From Anaerovibrio lipolyticus LB2005 (GTDB lineage: Bacteria; Bacillota; Negativicutes; Selenomonadales; Selenomonadaceae), in NCBI RefSeq assembly GCF_000621545.1, contig NZ_JHYA01000002.1, positions 225,176 through 289,175 of the forward strand: a DNA stretch of 64,000 nucleotides, given 5' to 3'. The first letter of the stretch is position 1. Each line of letters starts with the position of its first letter. The notes under the pieces were generated by a model, which saw only the letters and a list, made by a program, of their open reading frames with translations, made no database searches and had not been told where the DNA came from. Of this stretch, positions 17,346-26,496 are shown piece by piece. Position numbers and translations under genes: made by a program.

Positions 17346-18719
17346 GTGAATGAAAAATTGAGTTGGAAAAATTATCTTTTTGTTGCCAGTATGCTGTTTG
17401 GTATGTTCTTTGGCGCTGGTAACATTATCTTCCCTGTTCATCTGGGACAGGCGGCAGGCAGCAACGTGTGGCCAGCTATTGCCGGCTTCATTTTGACTGG
17501 TGTGGGTATTCCTATTTTGGCAGTGGCAGCCATTGGTATGTCCGGTGGTAACGGCTTGCAGGATTTGGCCAGCCGAGTTAACAAAAAGTATGCCATGTTC
17601 TTTACTTGCATGCTTTATTTAACAATTGGTCCTTGCTTTGCTATTCCTCGTTGTGCCACAGTTCCATTTTCCATGGGTATTGCGCCAATGATTACCGGCG
17701 TAAGTCCTGAAATGGCACTTTTTGGTTTTTCTTTGGTGTTTTTTGCCATTGTCATGTTCTTTTCCCTCAGACCAAGTGGAATTGTTACCTGGGTTGGAAA
17801 GATTTTGACACCTATTTTTCTTGTATTCCTTGGAAGCCTTCTGCTGGTTGCCTTTGCTAACCCAATGGTGAACAGTATTGCCAATATTGCACCATCTGCA
17901 GATTATGAGTCTGGTGCCTTTGCCAAGGGCATTTTGGAAGGCTATAACACCATGGATGCCATGGCTGGTTTGGCTTTCGGTATTATTGTAGTAAACAGTA
18001 TGAAGAATCTTGGCCTGCGAACCAATGAGGCTATTGCTTCTTCCACTATTAAGGCCGGTGTTCTCAGCGGTATAATCATGTCCGTTATTTATTTGATGAT
18101 TATCCTCATGGGTACCATGAGTATGGGAGTATTCCCAATGGCTGAAAATGGCGGTGTAGCTCTGTCTGATATTTCTGGCTTCTACTTTGGTGCCGCTGGC
18201 GTATTTGTATTGGCTGGTATTGCTACATTTGCTTGTCTTAAAACAGCTATTGGCCTTGTAACCAGCTGTTCTGAGACCTTCTGTGAAATGTTCCCGGGTG
18301 GTCCTGGATATCGTACTTGGGCCTGCATCTTTGGGGCAGTTTCCCTGTTAATTTCCAATGTTGGACTTACAGCGATTATAGTTTATGCTATTCCAGTGTT
18401 GATGTTCCTGTATCCATTGACCATTACCCTAACTTTGTTGGGCTTGATGGGTGGCTATTTCAATCATTCCAAGTGGGTATATGGCATGGTTACCTTCTTT
18501 ACCCTTATTGCGGCTGTATTTGACCTTATGAATGCACTGCCTAAGGAATTGGCTGGTTCTGCCTTCGTATCCTCTATGGTTGGCTTTGCAACTGAGTATC
18601 TTCCTTTCTTTGCCCAGGGCTTCGGTTGGCTGGTACCTGCCATGGTGGGCTTTGCAATTGGCCTTGTGATGTACAAGGTGAAGGGCGAATGCAGTAACCA
18701 TAAGGTTGCAGTGGGATAA
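17346..18719 (+). CDS. brnQ: Branched-chain amino acid:cation symporter BrnQ
   Basis: A 457-residue, 12-helix transporter of the LIVCS family that takes up leucine, isoleucine and valine with Na+ or H+. The N-terminus has the family's F-G-A-G-N-I-I-F-P motif (about residues 22-30) in the first helix, and the later G-N-G-L-Q-D-L-A-S-R-V segment is also typical. The start is GTG at 17346 with GAGGGG at 17331-17337; the ATG two bases before it is out of frame. It has its own promoter and no T-box. Confidence 0.93.
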   Translation: MNEKLSWKNYLFVASMLFGMFFGAGNIIFPVHLGQAAGSNVWPAIAGFILTGVGIPILAVAAIGMSGGNGLQDLASRVNKKYAMFFTCMLYLTIGPCFAIPRCATVPFSMGIAPMITGVSPEMALFGFSLVFFAIVMFFSLRPSGIVTWVGKILTPIFLVFLGSLLLVAFANPMVNSIANIAPSADYESGAFAKGILEGYNTMDAMAGLAFGIIVVNSMKNLGLRTNEAIASSTIKAGVLSGIIMSVIYLMIILMGTMSMGVFPMAENGGVALSDISGFYFGAAGVFVLAGIATFACLKTAIGLVTSCSETFCEMFPGGPGYRTWACIFGAVSLLISNVGLTAIIVYAIPVLMFLYPLTITLTLLGLMGGYFNHSKWVYGMVTFFTLIAAVFDLMNALPKELAGSAFVSSMVGFATEYLPFFAQGFGWLVPAMVGFAIGLVMYKVKGECSNHKVAVG

Positions 18720-18758
18720 GTGATGTGTTACAATGGTTAATGGAAATACAGATACAGT

Positions 18759-18864
18759 CTTTGGGGCAGGGTGTGATTCCCTACCGGCGGTATAGCCCGC
18801 GAGCCGTTTTGGCATGACACGGTGAGATTCCGTGGCCGACAGTATAGTCTGGATGAGAAAAGAC
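18759..18864 (+). promoter_or_regulatory. FMN riboswitch (RFN element)
   Basis: The conserved blocks are all present: TTGGGGCAGGGTG at 18761, GATTCCCTACCGGCGGTA, AGCCCGCGAGCC, then GGTGAGATTCCG, GGCCGACAGTATAGTCTGGATGA (read in parts) to about 18857. It precedes ribD and should bind FMN. The terminator at 18896-18933 is its expression platform. Confidence 0.97.
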
Positions 18865-18895
18865 TTGTATGTACATTGTTTTTGTGTGCATTTGG

Positions 18896-18933
18896 GGCTG
18901 TTGAAGAGTTTCTTTCTTCAACAGCCTTTTCTA
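18896..18933 (+). terminator. Terminator of the FMN riboswitch
   Basis: GGCTGTTGAAGA pairs with TCTTCAACAGCC, followed by TTTTCTATTT. Confidence 0.9.
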
Positions 18934-18987
18934 TTTGATATAGGCTGTTCTGTGTATCTCATTTTCTATAGGAAAGAGGTGATAGAA

Positions 18988-20076
18988 TTGCAGGATGAGT
19001 TTTATATGAGTGAGGCCCTGCGGGTGGCCAGAAATGCCACTGGCAGAACGTCGCCAAATCCTTTAGTGGGTGCTGTTATCGTCAAGGATGGCAGAATCAT
19101 TGCTGAAGGCTGGCATCGTAAGGCTGGAACTCCCCATGCTGAAATTCATGCTCTGAATATGGCCGGTGAGCTGGCCAAAGGGGCAACAGTATATGTTACC
19201 TTGGAGCCATGCTCCCACTATGGTCGGACAGGTCCATGTGCCAATGCGCTGGTGGAAGCAGGGGTAGCCAAGGTGGTAGTGGCCATGCTGGATCCAAATC
19301 CAAAGGTGGCGGGCCGAGGCGTAAAAATTCTTCAGAATGCGGGCATTGATGTTGTGACCGGGGTGCTGGAGGAGGAAGCAAAAAAGCTCAATGAGGTATT
19401 TCTAAAGTGGATTACCAAAGAAATGCCATTTGTGGCGCTAAAGACCGCCATGTCACTGGACGGAAAGATTGCCACAGCCACGGGGCAGTCCCAGTGGATA
19501 ACCAACGAGGCCTCCAGATTGCGAACCCATGAGCTGCGGGATGTCTACGATGGTATTATGGTGGGTATAAACACCGCCATTAAGGATAATCCGAGTCTTA
19601 CTACAAGGCTCCCCGATAATATGGGAAAAAATCCTGTGCGTATAGTGGTGGACAGTAAAGCAAGACTGCCATTGGATTCCAATCTGGTAACTGATGGTAA
19701 GGCCCAGACCATAGTGGCCGTATCTGGTGCAGCCAGTGCCGGGGCGGTCCAGGACCTTAGGGATGCAGGAGTTCAGGTGATTTCTGCTGGTGAGGACAAA
19801 GTGGATTTGCCCCAGCTGTTAAAGAAATTGGCTGAAATGAATATCTGTTCAGTTTTGGTAGAAGGCGGCGGCCAGCTTAACTTCTCTATGCTGAAGGCGG
19901 GGCTTGTGGACAAGATTTATGCCTTTATTGCACCAAAGCTAATTGGAGGCAGAGACGCCCTTACTCCGGTGGAGGGGGATGGCTTTGGTGAGCTAAGTCA
20001 GGCCGTGGAGCTTGAAAATGCAGAAACTGAGCTTATTGACGGTGATATTCTTATTACAGCCAATGTAGCGAAGTAA
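18988..20076 (+). CDS. ribD: Bifunctional riboflavin deaminase/reductase RibD
   Basis: A 362-residue enzyme doing two steps of riboflavin synthesis. The deaminase half has the zinc motif H-A-E (in P-H-A-E-I-H) and P-C-S-H-Y-G-R-T-G-P-C. The reductase half starts at K-T-A-M-S-L-D-G-K-I-A and includes V-E-G-G-G-Q-L-N. The start is TTG at 18988 with AAAGAGGTGA at 18973-18982; this gives the usual M-x-D-E-F-Y-M-x-x-A-L N-terminus. The upstream open frame overlaps the riboswitch and is not used. First gene of the FMN-controlled operon. Confidence 0.95.
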   Translation: MQDEFYMSEALRVARNATGRTSPNPLVGAVIVKDGRIIAEGWHRKAGTPHAEIHALNMAGELAKGATVYVTLEPCSHYGRTGPCANALVEAGVAKVVVAMLDPNPKVAGRGVKILQNAGIDVVTGVLEEEAKKLNEVFLKWITKEMPFVALKTAMSLDGKIATATGQSQWITNEASRLRTHELRDVYDGIMVGINTAIKDNPSLTTRLPDNMGKNPVRIVVDSKARLPLDSNLVTDGKAQTIVAVSGAASAGAVQDLRDAGVQVISAGEDKVDLPQLLKKLAEMNICSVLVEGGGQLNFSMLKAGLVDKIYAFIAPKLIGGRDALTPVEGDGFGELSQAVELENAETELIDGDILITANVAK

Positions 20077-20089
20077 AATGGGTGATTAG

Positions 20090-20728
20090 ATGTTTACAGG
20101 AATAATTGAAGAGGTTGGCTCTGTGCACAGCATTGGTGGCGGGAACCTTACTATAAAGGCTTCCAAGGTCCTTCAGGATGTGCAGCTGGGAGACAGCATT
20201 GCCGTAAATGGCGTATGCTTGACGGTTACCAGATTCGACAGGGGCAGCTTTGATGCCGATGTGATGCCGGAAACTATTCGTCGTACATCATTGGCAGAGC
20301 TAAAAAAAGGCAGCCCGGTTAATTTGGAAAGGGCCCTTACCCTGCAGAGCCGTTTGGGTGGCCATATCGTCAGCGGTCACATTGATGGAGTAGGGTATAT
20401 TGTTTCTCTGAAGGAGGAACAGAATGCTGTGCTGATGAGGATTTCCGCAGAGAAGGATATTTTGAGACATATCGTGGAGAAAGGCTCTGTGGCTCTTGAT
20501 GGTATCAGTCTTACAGTGGCGGAGGTTACTGACAGTGATTTTACCGTTTCACTGATACCACATACACGGCAGGTGACCAATTTGTCCAGCAAAAAAACGG
20601 GCTCAACAATTAATATTGAAAATGATGTTATCGGAAAATACGTGGAGAAGCTCATGCAGCCTCAGGAGACACCTAAGGAAAATGTAAGCCGTATCACCAT
20701 GGATTTTCTGAAAAATAATGGTTTTTAA
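20090..20728 (+). CDS. ribE: Riboflavin synthase alpha subunit
   Basis: A 212-residue enzyme that dismutates two lumazine molecules to riboflavin. The start M-F-T-G-I-I-E-E-V-G is diagnostic, and the two similar beta-barrel halves each carry a G-D-S-I-A-V-N-G-V-C-L-T or G-S-V-A-L-D-G-I-S-L-T segment (residues about 36-48 and 132-143). The gene starts 13 bases after ribD within the operon. Confidence 0.95.
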   Translation: MFTGIIEEVGSVHSIGGGNLTIKASKVLQDVQLGDSIAVNGVCLTVTRFDRGSFDADVMPETIRRTSLAELKKGSPVNLERALTLQSRLGGHIVSGHIDGVGYIVSLKEEQNAVLMRISAEKDILRHIVEKGSVALDGISLTVAEVTDSDFTVSLIPHTRQVTNLSSKKTGSTINIENDVIGKYVEKLMQPQETPKENVSRITMDFLKNNGF

Positions 20729-20739
20729 GGAGCGAGATT

Positions 20740-21945
20740 ATGTCAGATTTTGCAACAGTTGAAGAAGCAATCGAAGAAATTCGTAAAGGAAATATGGTAG
20801 TCGTAGTTGACGACGAGGACAGGGAAAATGAAGGTGACCTTATTGTTGCCGCCGAGACATTGACCCCTGAGCACGTCAACTTCATGGCTACTTATGCCAA
20901 AGGGCTTATTTGTACCCCTATGGAGGCAGAATATTTGGATCGGTTGGAGATTTTCCCAATGGTGTCCAATAATACTGATAACCATGAAACAGCATTTACT
21001 GTATCTGTGGATGCTGATACCACCACTACAGGTATCTCCGCCTTTGAGCGTTGTGAAACCGTAAAACGCCTCATTGACCCAACGGCTAAGCCTGAGAATT
21101 TCCGTCGTCCGGGTCATGTATTCCCATTGCGCAGTGTTCCAGGCGGTGTGCTCCGTCGCGCTGGCCATACCGAAACTACTACTGATTTGGCTAAGCTGGC
21201 AGGACTTGCTCCAGCAGGCCTTTGCTGTGAGATTATGGATGATGACGGCCACATGATGCGTACTCCACGCCTTATTGAGTTTTCCAAGGAGCATGGTCTG
21301 AAGCTCATTACTGTAAAGGCTCTGATTGAGTACAGAAAGCGTACTGAGTGCTTCGTGGAGAAAATTGCCGAGGCAGATCTTCCTAGCAAGTATGGCCACT
21401 TCCGCATTCATGCTTATGAGAGTAAGCTGGACGGCAAGTGCCATTTGGCTATTGTAAAGGGCGATGTTAAGGGCAAGGAGAATGTTTTGGTTCGTGTTCA
21501 CTCCGAGTGTCTCACTGGTGATGCCCTTGGTTCCCTGCGCTGCGACTGCGGTGAACAGCTGGCTACAGCCTTGAAGCGCATTGAGGCTGAAGGGGAAGGT
21601 ATGGTTCTTTACATGCGCCAGGAGGGCCGTGGCATTGGTCTTGGCAACAAGATGCGCGCTTATGAGCTGCAGGATCATGGCAAGGATACTGTAGAAGCTA
21701 ATGTACTGCTGGGCTTTGCTCCAGATGAGCGTGACTATGGTATCGGTGCCCAGATCTTGGCGGATATGGGACTGACCACCATTCGCCTTATGACAAACAA
21801 CCCTGCAAAGCGTGCCGGTCTCGAGGGCTATGGCCTTAAGATTGTGGACAGAGTGTCTCTGGAGGTACCTACCAACGAGTACAACCAGAACTATATGAAG
21901 GTAAAGAAGACCAAGATGGGTCATATTTTAGCTGAAAAAATCTGA
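20740..21945 (+). CDS. ribBA: Bifunctional DHBP synthase / GTP cyclohydrolase II RibBA
   Basis: A 401-residue fusion supplying both precursors of the pathway. The N-terminal DHBP synthase half has the metal-binding D-D-E-D-R-E-N-E-G-D-L loop (residues about 26-36). The C-terminal GTP cyclohydrolase II half has R-V-H-S-E-C-L-T-G-D and the zinc cysteines C-x10-C-x-C (C-D-C-G), then the R-Q-E-G-R-G-I-G loop. AGGAGCGAG precedes the ATG. Confidence 0.96.
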   Translation: MSDFATVEEAIEEIRKGNMVVVVDDEDRENEGDLIVAAETLTPEHVNFMATYAKGLICTPMEAEYLDRLEIFPMVSNNTDNHETAFTVSVDADTTTTGISAFERCETVKRLIDPTAKPENFRRPGHVFPLRSVPGGVLRRAGHTETTTDLAKLAGLAPAGLCCEIMDDDGHMMRTPRLIEFSKEHGLKLITVKALIEYRKRTECFVEKIAEADLPSKYGHFRIHAYESKLDGKCHLAIVKGDVKGKENVLVRVHSECLTGDALGSLRCDCGEQLATALKRIEAEGEGMVLYMRQEGRGIGLGNKMRAYELQDHGKDTVEANVLLGFAPDERDYGIGAQILADMGLTTIRLMTNNPAKRAGLEGYGLKIVDRVSLEVPTNEYNQNYMKVKKTKMGHILAEKI

Positions 21946-21987
21946 TTTTTGTTTTGATAATACAATCTTTTTATGGAGGAATATAAT

Positions 21988-22458
21988 ATGAAAGAAGTTA
22001 AAGTTTTGGAAGGTATGCTTAATGCTCAGGGCATGAAGTTTGGTATTGTTGTTGCCCGTTTTAATGAGTTTTTGACATCTAAGCTGCTTGGTGGCGCTTT
22101 GGACACCCTACATCGTCATGGTGCTGATGAGGATGATATTACTGTAGCTTGGGTTCCGGGAGCCTATGAGCTGCCATTGGTTTCCAAGAAGATGGCTGAG
22201 TCCGGCAAGTACGATGCTATTATCGCTTTGGGTACTGTAATCCGTGGTTCTACCACCCATTATGATTATGTTTGCAACGAGGCTGCCAAGGGCATTGCCC
22301 AGGCCAGCATGTCCACCGGCGTTCCTGTAACCTTCAGTGTTGTTACCACCGAGAATATCGAGCAGGCTATTGAGCGTGCTGGTACCAAGGCTGGTAATAA
22401 GGGTGCTGATGGTGCCATGACCGCTATTGAGATGGCAAATCTTTTAAAGCAGCTCTAA
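21988..22458 (+). CDS. ribH: 6,7-dimethyl-8-ribityllumazine synthase
   Basis: A 156-residue lumazine synthase that joins DHBP and the pyrimidine intermediate; it forms large oligomers. V-A-R-F-N-E, the V-P-G-A-Y-E-L-P motif and [12 protein letters not shown] are all present. The ATG at 21988 is chosen because GGAGGA at 21974-21979 fits it; an in-frame ATG at 21973 overlaps that site. Fourth gene of the rib operon. Confidence 0.95.
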   Translation: MKEVKVLEGMLNAQGMKFGIVVARFNEFLTSKLLGGALDTLHRHGADEDDITVAWVPGAYELPLVSKKMAESGKYDAIIALGTVIRGSTTHYDYVCNEAAKGIAQASMSTGVPVTFSVVTTENIEQAIERAGTKAGNKGADGAMTAIEMANLLKQL

Positions 22459-22473
22459 GATAGGATTGATGAA

Positions 22474-23349
22474 ATGTCTGATACTTTAGTAAAAGCAATT
22501 ACCAAGGGCGTAAGGATATACGCGGCAGTTACCACTGATCTGGTAAATGAGGCTATCCGTCGTCATGACTGCTCTCCAACTGCAGCAGCAGCTCTTGGAC
22601 GTACCATGACGGGTGCCCTTTTGATGGCAGCTAACCTTAAAAATAAGGAGGCTCTTACAGTCAGCTTTCAGGGAAATGGCCCATTGGGCTACATTACCGC
22701 TGACGCTACTCCTGAGGGCTATGTACGTGGCTATGTGGGGAATCCCCATGTGGATCTCCCATTAAAGGAAAATGGCAAGCTGGACGTGGGTGGTGCAGTA
22801 GGTCAGGGTATGGTGCAAGTAACCCGCTTCACCGGTCTTGGCGACCCAATGCGGGGCAGCTCGGAAATCGTGTCCGGGGAAATTGCCGAGGATCTTACCA
22901 ATTATCTCTTTGTATCTGAGCAGACAGCCTCCAGTGTGGGCCTTGGCGTATTGGTGGGTACTGATCGCAGAGCAATGGCCTCTGGTGGCTTTATCCTTCA
23001 GATGATGCCGGATGCTGACGAGGAGATTATTACCCGTGTGGAGGAGGCTCTGAAGAAGGTACGTCCTGTTTCCTCCATGATTGCTGATGGCGTTGACGCC
23101 AAGGGAATTATTGCGGAGCTTATGGCAGATTTTGATGTGGATTATCTCACTACTACGGATCTGGCCTTTAAGTGCAAGTGTAACCGTGAAAGAATCGAGG
23201 ATGTTCTTCTTAGCCTTAGTCATAAGGATATGGAGCAGCTGGTACAGGATGGCCATGCTGAGGTATGCTGTCAGTTCTGTGGCGAGAAGTACCAGTATGA
23301 AAAGGACGAGCTGGAGCATCTCATGAAGCTGGCAGACGGCGTAAGATAA
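22474..23349 (+). CDS. hslO: Hsp33 redox-regulated chaperone HslO
   Basis: A 291-residue chaperone that is activated by oxidative stress. The C-terminal redox switch shows the four zinc cysteines as C-K-C-N (residues about 234-236) and C-Q-F-C (about 268-271). It follows ribH by 15 bases and seems cotranscribed with the riboflavin operon; the link is positional. A terminator follows. Confidence 0.94.
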   Translation: MSDTLVKAITKGVRIYAAVTTDLVNEAIRRHDCSPTAAAALGRTMTGALLMAANLKNKEALTVSFQGNGPLGYITADATPEGYVRGYVGNPHVDLPLKENGKLDVGGAVGQGMVQVTRFTGLGDPMRGSSEIVSGEIAEDLTNYLFVSEQTASSVGLGVLVGTDRRAMASGGFILQMMPDADEEIITRVEEALKKVRPVSSMIADGVDAKGIIAELMADFDVDYLTTTDLAFKCKCNRERIEDVLLSLSHKDMEQLVQDGHAEVCCQFCGEKYQYEKDELEHLMKLADGVR

Positions 23350-23362
23350 TTAATTTTGTGTT

Positions 23363-23402
23363 AAATGCAGGGGCTTTATGATTGAGCCCTTGCATTTATT
23401 TT
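23363..23402 (+). terminator. Terminator after hslO
   Basis: AAATGCAGGGGCT pairs with AGCCCTTGCATTT, then ATTTTAG. It closes the rib-hslO unit. Confidence 0.8.
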
Positions 23403-23496
23403 AGAAAAATGATAGTATAGTCAAGCAACAGATTATACAGTTGAATGCAAGATGAACTTGGCGTTATGGACAGCAAAAATAATTGCTGCCAAGGGG

Positions 23497-23526
23497 TTGC
23501 ATTTGACAGCCTTATTGTGCTATAAT
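23497..23526 (+). promoter_or_regulatory. Probable rpmB promoter
   Basis: TATAAT at 23521-23526 with TTGCAT at 23497-23502 (18-base spacer). A TTGACA at 23503 is too close to the -10 box to serve. The remaining intergenic sequence (23403-23600) shows nothing else I can name. Confidence 0.5.
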
Positions 23527-23612
23527 CTTTTTGTTTGTGTGTATAGGACTATGTACAGATAATTTACATATATGCGACTATGCGCCGATGAAACGTTAAG
23601 GAGGTGTGCTAT

Positions 23613-23804
23613 ATGGCAAGTTTATGTGAAGTATGCGGTAAGGGTGAGCTGTCCGGTAACAATGTCAGCCATTCCCATCTGAAGACCAAGCGCTCCTGGA
23701 AGCCAAATATCCAGCGCGTACGTGCCGTTGTAGAAGGCGAAATCAAGCGTGTAAATGTTTGCACTCGCTGCCTGCGTACCGGTAAGGTTGAAAGAGCCCT
23801 CTAA
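23613..23804 (+). CDS. rpmB: Large-subunit ribosomal protein bL28
   Basis: A 63-residue ribosomal protein of the zinc-binding (C+) type, with C-x-x-C near the start (C-E-V-C) and again at C-T-R-C. The ATG at 23613 has a strong AAGGAGGTG at 23598-23606. Monocistronic, bounded by a strong terminator. Confidence 0.96.
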   Translation: MASLCEVCGKGELSGNNVSHSHLKTKRSWKPNIQRVRAVVEGEIKRVNVCTRCLRTGKVERAL

Positions 23805-23834
23805 TTTTGTGCAAAATATCGATTGATATATCAT

Positions 23835-23870
23835 AAGAAAAGCCGATAACGGAAGTTATCGGCTTTTCTT
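23835..23870 (+). terminator. Terminator after rpmB
   Basis: A perfect 16-bp stem, AAGAAAAGCCGATAAC with GTTATCGGCTTTTCTT, and a GGAA loop. The symmetry allows use on both strands. Confidence 0.92.
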
Positions 23871-23964
23871 ATACTATCTTAAAAGCAGCTAGAGAGTGCA
23901 GCGTTCCGCATGGGTATCTCCGGCTGGTATTTTAAATATATAAATATTTGACAAGGAAAAATAC

Positions 23965-23993
23965 TTGACAACCTATAGGGGGATGGCTATAAT
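23965..23993 (+). promoter_or_regulatory. ylxM-ffh promoter
   Basis: A fully consensus promoter: TTGACA at 23965-23970, 17-base spacer, TATAAT at 23988-23993. Confidence 0.85.
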
Positions 23994-24037
23994 AACTATG
24001 GTCGGGATAAACTGTGCCTTGAAAGTGGGTGTTTTCA

Positions 24038-24406
24038 ATGCTTGAACAGCGTTTATATCTGGCAGAGCTCTTTGATATTTACGGGCCACTGCTGACGGAT
24101 AAACAACAGAAGTGTTTAAGTATGCACCTTTTTGAGGATTTCTCCATGTCAGAGATAGGGGAGGATTTGGCAGTTTCCAGACAGGCTGTATATGATATAT
24201 TGCACCGCTCGGAGCAGACCATGGCAGCCTACGAAAAAAAGCTCGGTTTGGCACAGCGCCTTAGAGAACAGCGCCATGAGCTTACTGAGATTTATGATGA
24301 TATTTCCCAGCTTTCTTCCAATAAAAAGATTGATGAGAAGGAAGCAAATCATATACTTATGAAGCTTGCTCCATATACCAGCAAGGTTCAGGAGGAATTA
24401 GATTGA
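24038..24406 (+). CDS. ylxM: YlxM/p13-like DNA-binding protein (UPF0122)
   Basis: A 122-residue helix-turn-helix protein with sigma-factor region-4-like sequence: L-T-D-K-Q-Q-K-C-L, then S-M-S-E-I-G-E-D-L-A-V-S-R-Q-A-V-Y-D. YlxM is usually encoded directly before ffh and is thought to modulate the signal recognition particle. Here it overlaps ffh by four bases, so translation is coupled. The ATG at 24038 gives the usual M-L-E-Q start. Confidence 0.92.
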   Translation: MLEQRLYLAELFDIYGPLLTDKQQKCLSMHLFEDFSMSEIGEDLAVSRQAVYDILHRSEQTMAAYEKKLGLAQRLREQRHELTEIYDDISQLSSNKKIDEKEANHILMKLAPYTSKVQEELD

Positions 24407-25758
24407 TTTTTGAAGGTTTGGCAGATCGTCTGCAGGAAACATTTAAAAAGCTTCGCGGACATGGCAAGCTCACAGAGGATGACGTAAATGAAGCCATGCG
24501 GGAAGTGCGAATGGCACTTCTTGAGGCCGATGTAAACTTCAAGGTCGTTAAGGACTTTGTAAAACGCGTAAAAGAGCGTGCCATCGGTCAGGACGTCATG
24601 GAGGCACTTACACCGGCTCAGCTCGTTATCAAGATTGTTAATGAGGAGCTCACAGAGTTGATGGGCGGCTCCCAGAGCCGTATCAATATGTCCCCAAATC
24701 CACCTACTATTATTATGATGGTGGGTCTGCAGGGTGCTGGTAAGACTACCTCAGCTGGTAAGTTGGGTCTTTCCCTTAAAAAGCAGGGCAAGCGCCCGGT
24801 GCTGGTTGCGGCAGATATATATAGACCAGCGGCTGTTACTCAGCTGCAGGTAATTGGTAAGCAGCTGGATATTCCCGTATTCTCCATGGAGCCGGGTACT
24901 GATGCTGTTACTATAGCAAAGTCATCTTTAAACTACGCATTCACTCATGCCAATGATGTGGTCATCATCGATACCGCTGGTCGACTTCACATCAATGAAG
25001 AGTTGATGCAGGAGTTAAAGGATATAAAGGGTCAGGTGAAGCCACACGAGATTCTTCTGGTGGTTGATGCCATGACCGGTCAGGATGCTGTAAACGTAGC
25101 TGAGAGCTTTAATAAGGACTTGGGCCTTGATGGTCTGGTGCTTACAAAGCTGGATGGTGATTCCCGCGGTGGTGCGGCACTTTCCGTAAAGGCAGTTACT
25201 GGCTGTCCTGTAAAATTTGTGGGTATGGGCGAGAAGCTGGAAGCTTTGGAGCCATTCTACCCAGATCGCATGGCTTCCAGAATTTTGGGAATGGGCGATG
25301 TCCTTTCCTTGATTGAGAAGGCCCAGGCCACCTTTGATGAGGCGCAGGCCAAGGAAATGGAGAAGAAGTTCCGCAAGGATGACTTCACTCTGGATGATTT
25401 CCTTGCCCAGATGCAGCAGATCAAGAAATTGGGTTCCCTGGAAAATATAATGAGCCTTATTCCTGGCATGGGGGATATAAAGAAAAAGCTTGGCGACAGA
25501 GAAATTGACCTTAATGGCAAGGAAATGCGTCAGGTGGAGGCAATTATCCGCTCCATGACACCAAAGGAAAGGGCAAATACAAGCATCATCAATGGCAGCC
25601 GCAGAAAGCGTATTGCAGCAGGCAGCGGCACCAGAGTGCAGGATGTCAACCGTCTTTTAAAGCAGTTTGAGGAAATGCGCAAGATGATGAAGAAGGTTAA
25701 AAAGATGCAGGGAGGCCGCAAAGGCTTCGGAGGCTTCAAGCTTCCATTCATGCATTAA
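24403..25758 (+). CDS. ffh: Signal recognition particle protein Ffh
   Basis: A 451-residue SRP GTPase that targets membrane proteins to the translocon. The N and G domains include G-L-Q-G-A-G-K-T-T (residues about 108-116), D-T-A-G-R and T-K-L-D-G-D. The M domain at the C-terminus is methionine-rich and ends in K-M-M-K-K-V-K-K-M-Q. The start is TTG at 24403, with CAGGAGG upstream inside the end of ylxM. The gene runs into a hairpin repeat. Confidence 0.97.
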   Translation: MIFEGLADRLQETFKKLRGHGKLTEDDVNEAMREVRMALLEADVNFKVVKDFVKRVKERAIGQDVMEALTPAQLVIKIVNEELTELMGGSQSRINMSPNPPTIIMMVGLQGAGKTTSAGKLGLSLKKQGKRPVLVAADIYRPAAVTQLQVIGKQLDIPVFSMEPGTDAVTIAKSSLNYAFTHANDVVIIDTAGRLHINEELMQELKDIKGQVKPHEILLVVDAMTGQDAVNVAESFNKDLGLDGLVLTKLDGDSRGGAALSVKAVTGCPVKFVGMGEKLEALEPFYPDRMASRILGMGDVLSLIEKAQATFDEAQAKEMEKKFRKDDFTLDDFLAQMQQIKKLGSLENIMSLIPGMGDIKKKLGDREIDLNGKEMRQVEAIIRSMTPKERANTSIINGSRRKRIAAGSGTRVQDVNRLLKQFEEMRKMMKKVKKMQGGRKGFGGFKLPFMH

Positions 25759-25760
25759 AA

Positions 25761-25827
25761 CCTCATCCGCCCTTCGGGCACCTTCCCTCCCTACGGGACT
25801 AGCTTCGTGTCGCAGAGGGGAAGGCTT
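25761..25827. repeat. Short hairpin repeat, possible terminator after ffh
   Basis: A GC-rich hairpin: GCCC-TTC-GGGC followed by CCTTCCCT ... AGAGGGGAAGG. The inner part, read on the minus strand, contains CGACACGAAGCTAGTCCCGTAGGG (given as two overlapping halves: CGACACGAAGC and GCTAGTCCCGTAGGG), which is related to a block at the right edge of the window near 63954-63987. Such hairpins recur in related genomes. Confidence 0.6.
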
Positions 25828-25831
25828 ATTG

Positions 25832-25859
25832 TTGACGTATATCTTCTATACTTTAGAAT
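25832..25859 (+). promoter_or_regulatory. rpsP promoter
   Basis: TTGACG at 25832-25837, 16-base spacer, TAGAAT at 25854-25859. Confidence 0.55.
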
Positions 25860-25894
25860 TTAGATATACCATTTCTTAAGGAGGTGAATTTCAA

Positions 25895-26170
25895 ATGGCA
25901 GTAAAGATTCGTCTGAACCGTATGGGTGCTAAGAAGTCCCCATTCTATCGTATTGTTGTAGCTGATTCCCGTGCTCCACGTGATGGCCGTTTCATCGAGG
26001 TTGTTGGTAACTATGACTCCACTAAGGAGCCAGCAGTTGTTAACATCGACGAAGAGAAGGCTCTTGAATGGATGGCAAAGGGTGCACAGCCTACTGATAC
26101 CGTTCGTTCCTTATTCTCCAAGCAGGGCATCATGGCTAAGTTTGATGCAGCTAAGCATGCTAAGAACTAA
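25895..26170 (+). CDS. rpsP: Small-subunit ribosomal protein bS16
   Basis: A 91-residue ribosomal protein with the usual start [11 protein letters not shown] and the [12 protein letters not shown] block. AAGGAGGTGA precedes the ATG. It heads the rpsP-khpA-ylqD-rimM-trmD translation cluster. Confidence 0.97.
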   Translation: MAVKIRLNRMGAKKSPFYRIVVADSRAPRDGRFIEVVGNYDSTKEPAVVNIDEEKALEWMAKGAQPTDTVRSLFSKQGIMAKFDAAKHAKN

Positions 26171-26184
26171 GAAAGAGGCATAGC

Positions 26185-26415
26185 ATGAAAGAGATAGTTG
26201 AGATTATCGCGAAGTCCCTGGTAGACAATCCTTCCGCAGTTGTTATCAACGAGAAGGAAGAAGATAATGTAGTCATCTATGAGCTTCATGTTGCTACAGA
26301 GGACATGGGTAAAGTAATTGGCAAGCAGGGCCGCATTGCAAAAGCATTGCGTACCGTTGTCAAGGCTGCTGCTACTCGCGAGGATAAAAAAGTTAATGTA
26401 GAAATCATAAGCTGA
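26185..26415 (+). CDS. khpA: KH-domain RNA-binding protein KhpA
   Basis: A 76-residue single KH domain with the G-K-V-I-G-K-Q-G-R loop (G-x-x-G) near residues 50-58. KhpA proteins bind RNA and, with KhpB, influence cell division and sRNA function in Gram-positive relatives. It lies 14 bases after rpsP, in its conserved position. Confidence 0.93.
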   Translation: MKEIVEIIAKSLVDNPSAVVINEKEEDNVVIYELHVATEDMGKVIGKQGRIAKALRTVVKAAATREDKKVNVEIIS

Positions 26416-26496
26416 GGCATCGGCTTAATATGCGGCAATGTGTGTCCAATTTAGGGGATGCTTGCCGCAATTTCTATAATTGGAGGATTTTTTACG

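Noticed and set aside
18832..18987. Upstream extension of ribD
   Set aside because: It covers the FMN riboswitch and its terminator.
20743..21924. Minus-strand open frame of 393 codons
   Set aside because: Antisense to ribBA over its full length; composition of a shadow frame.
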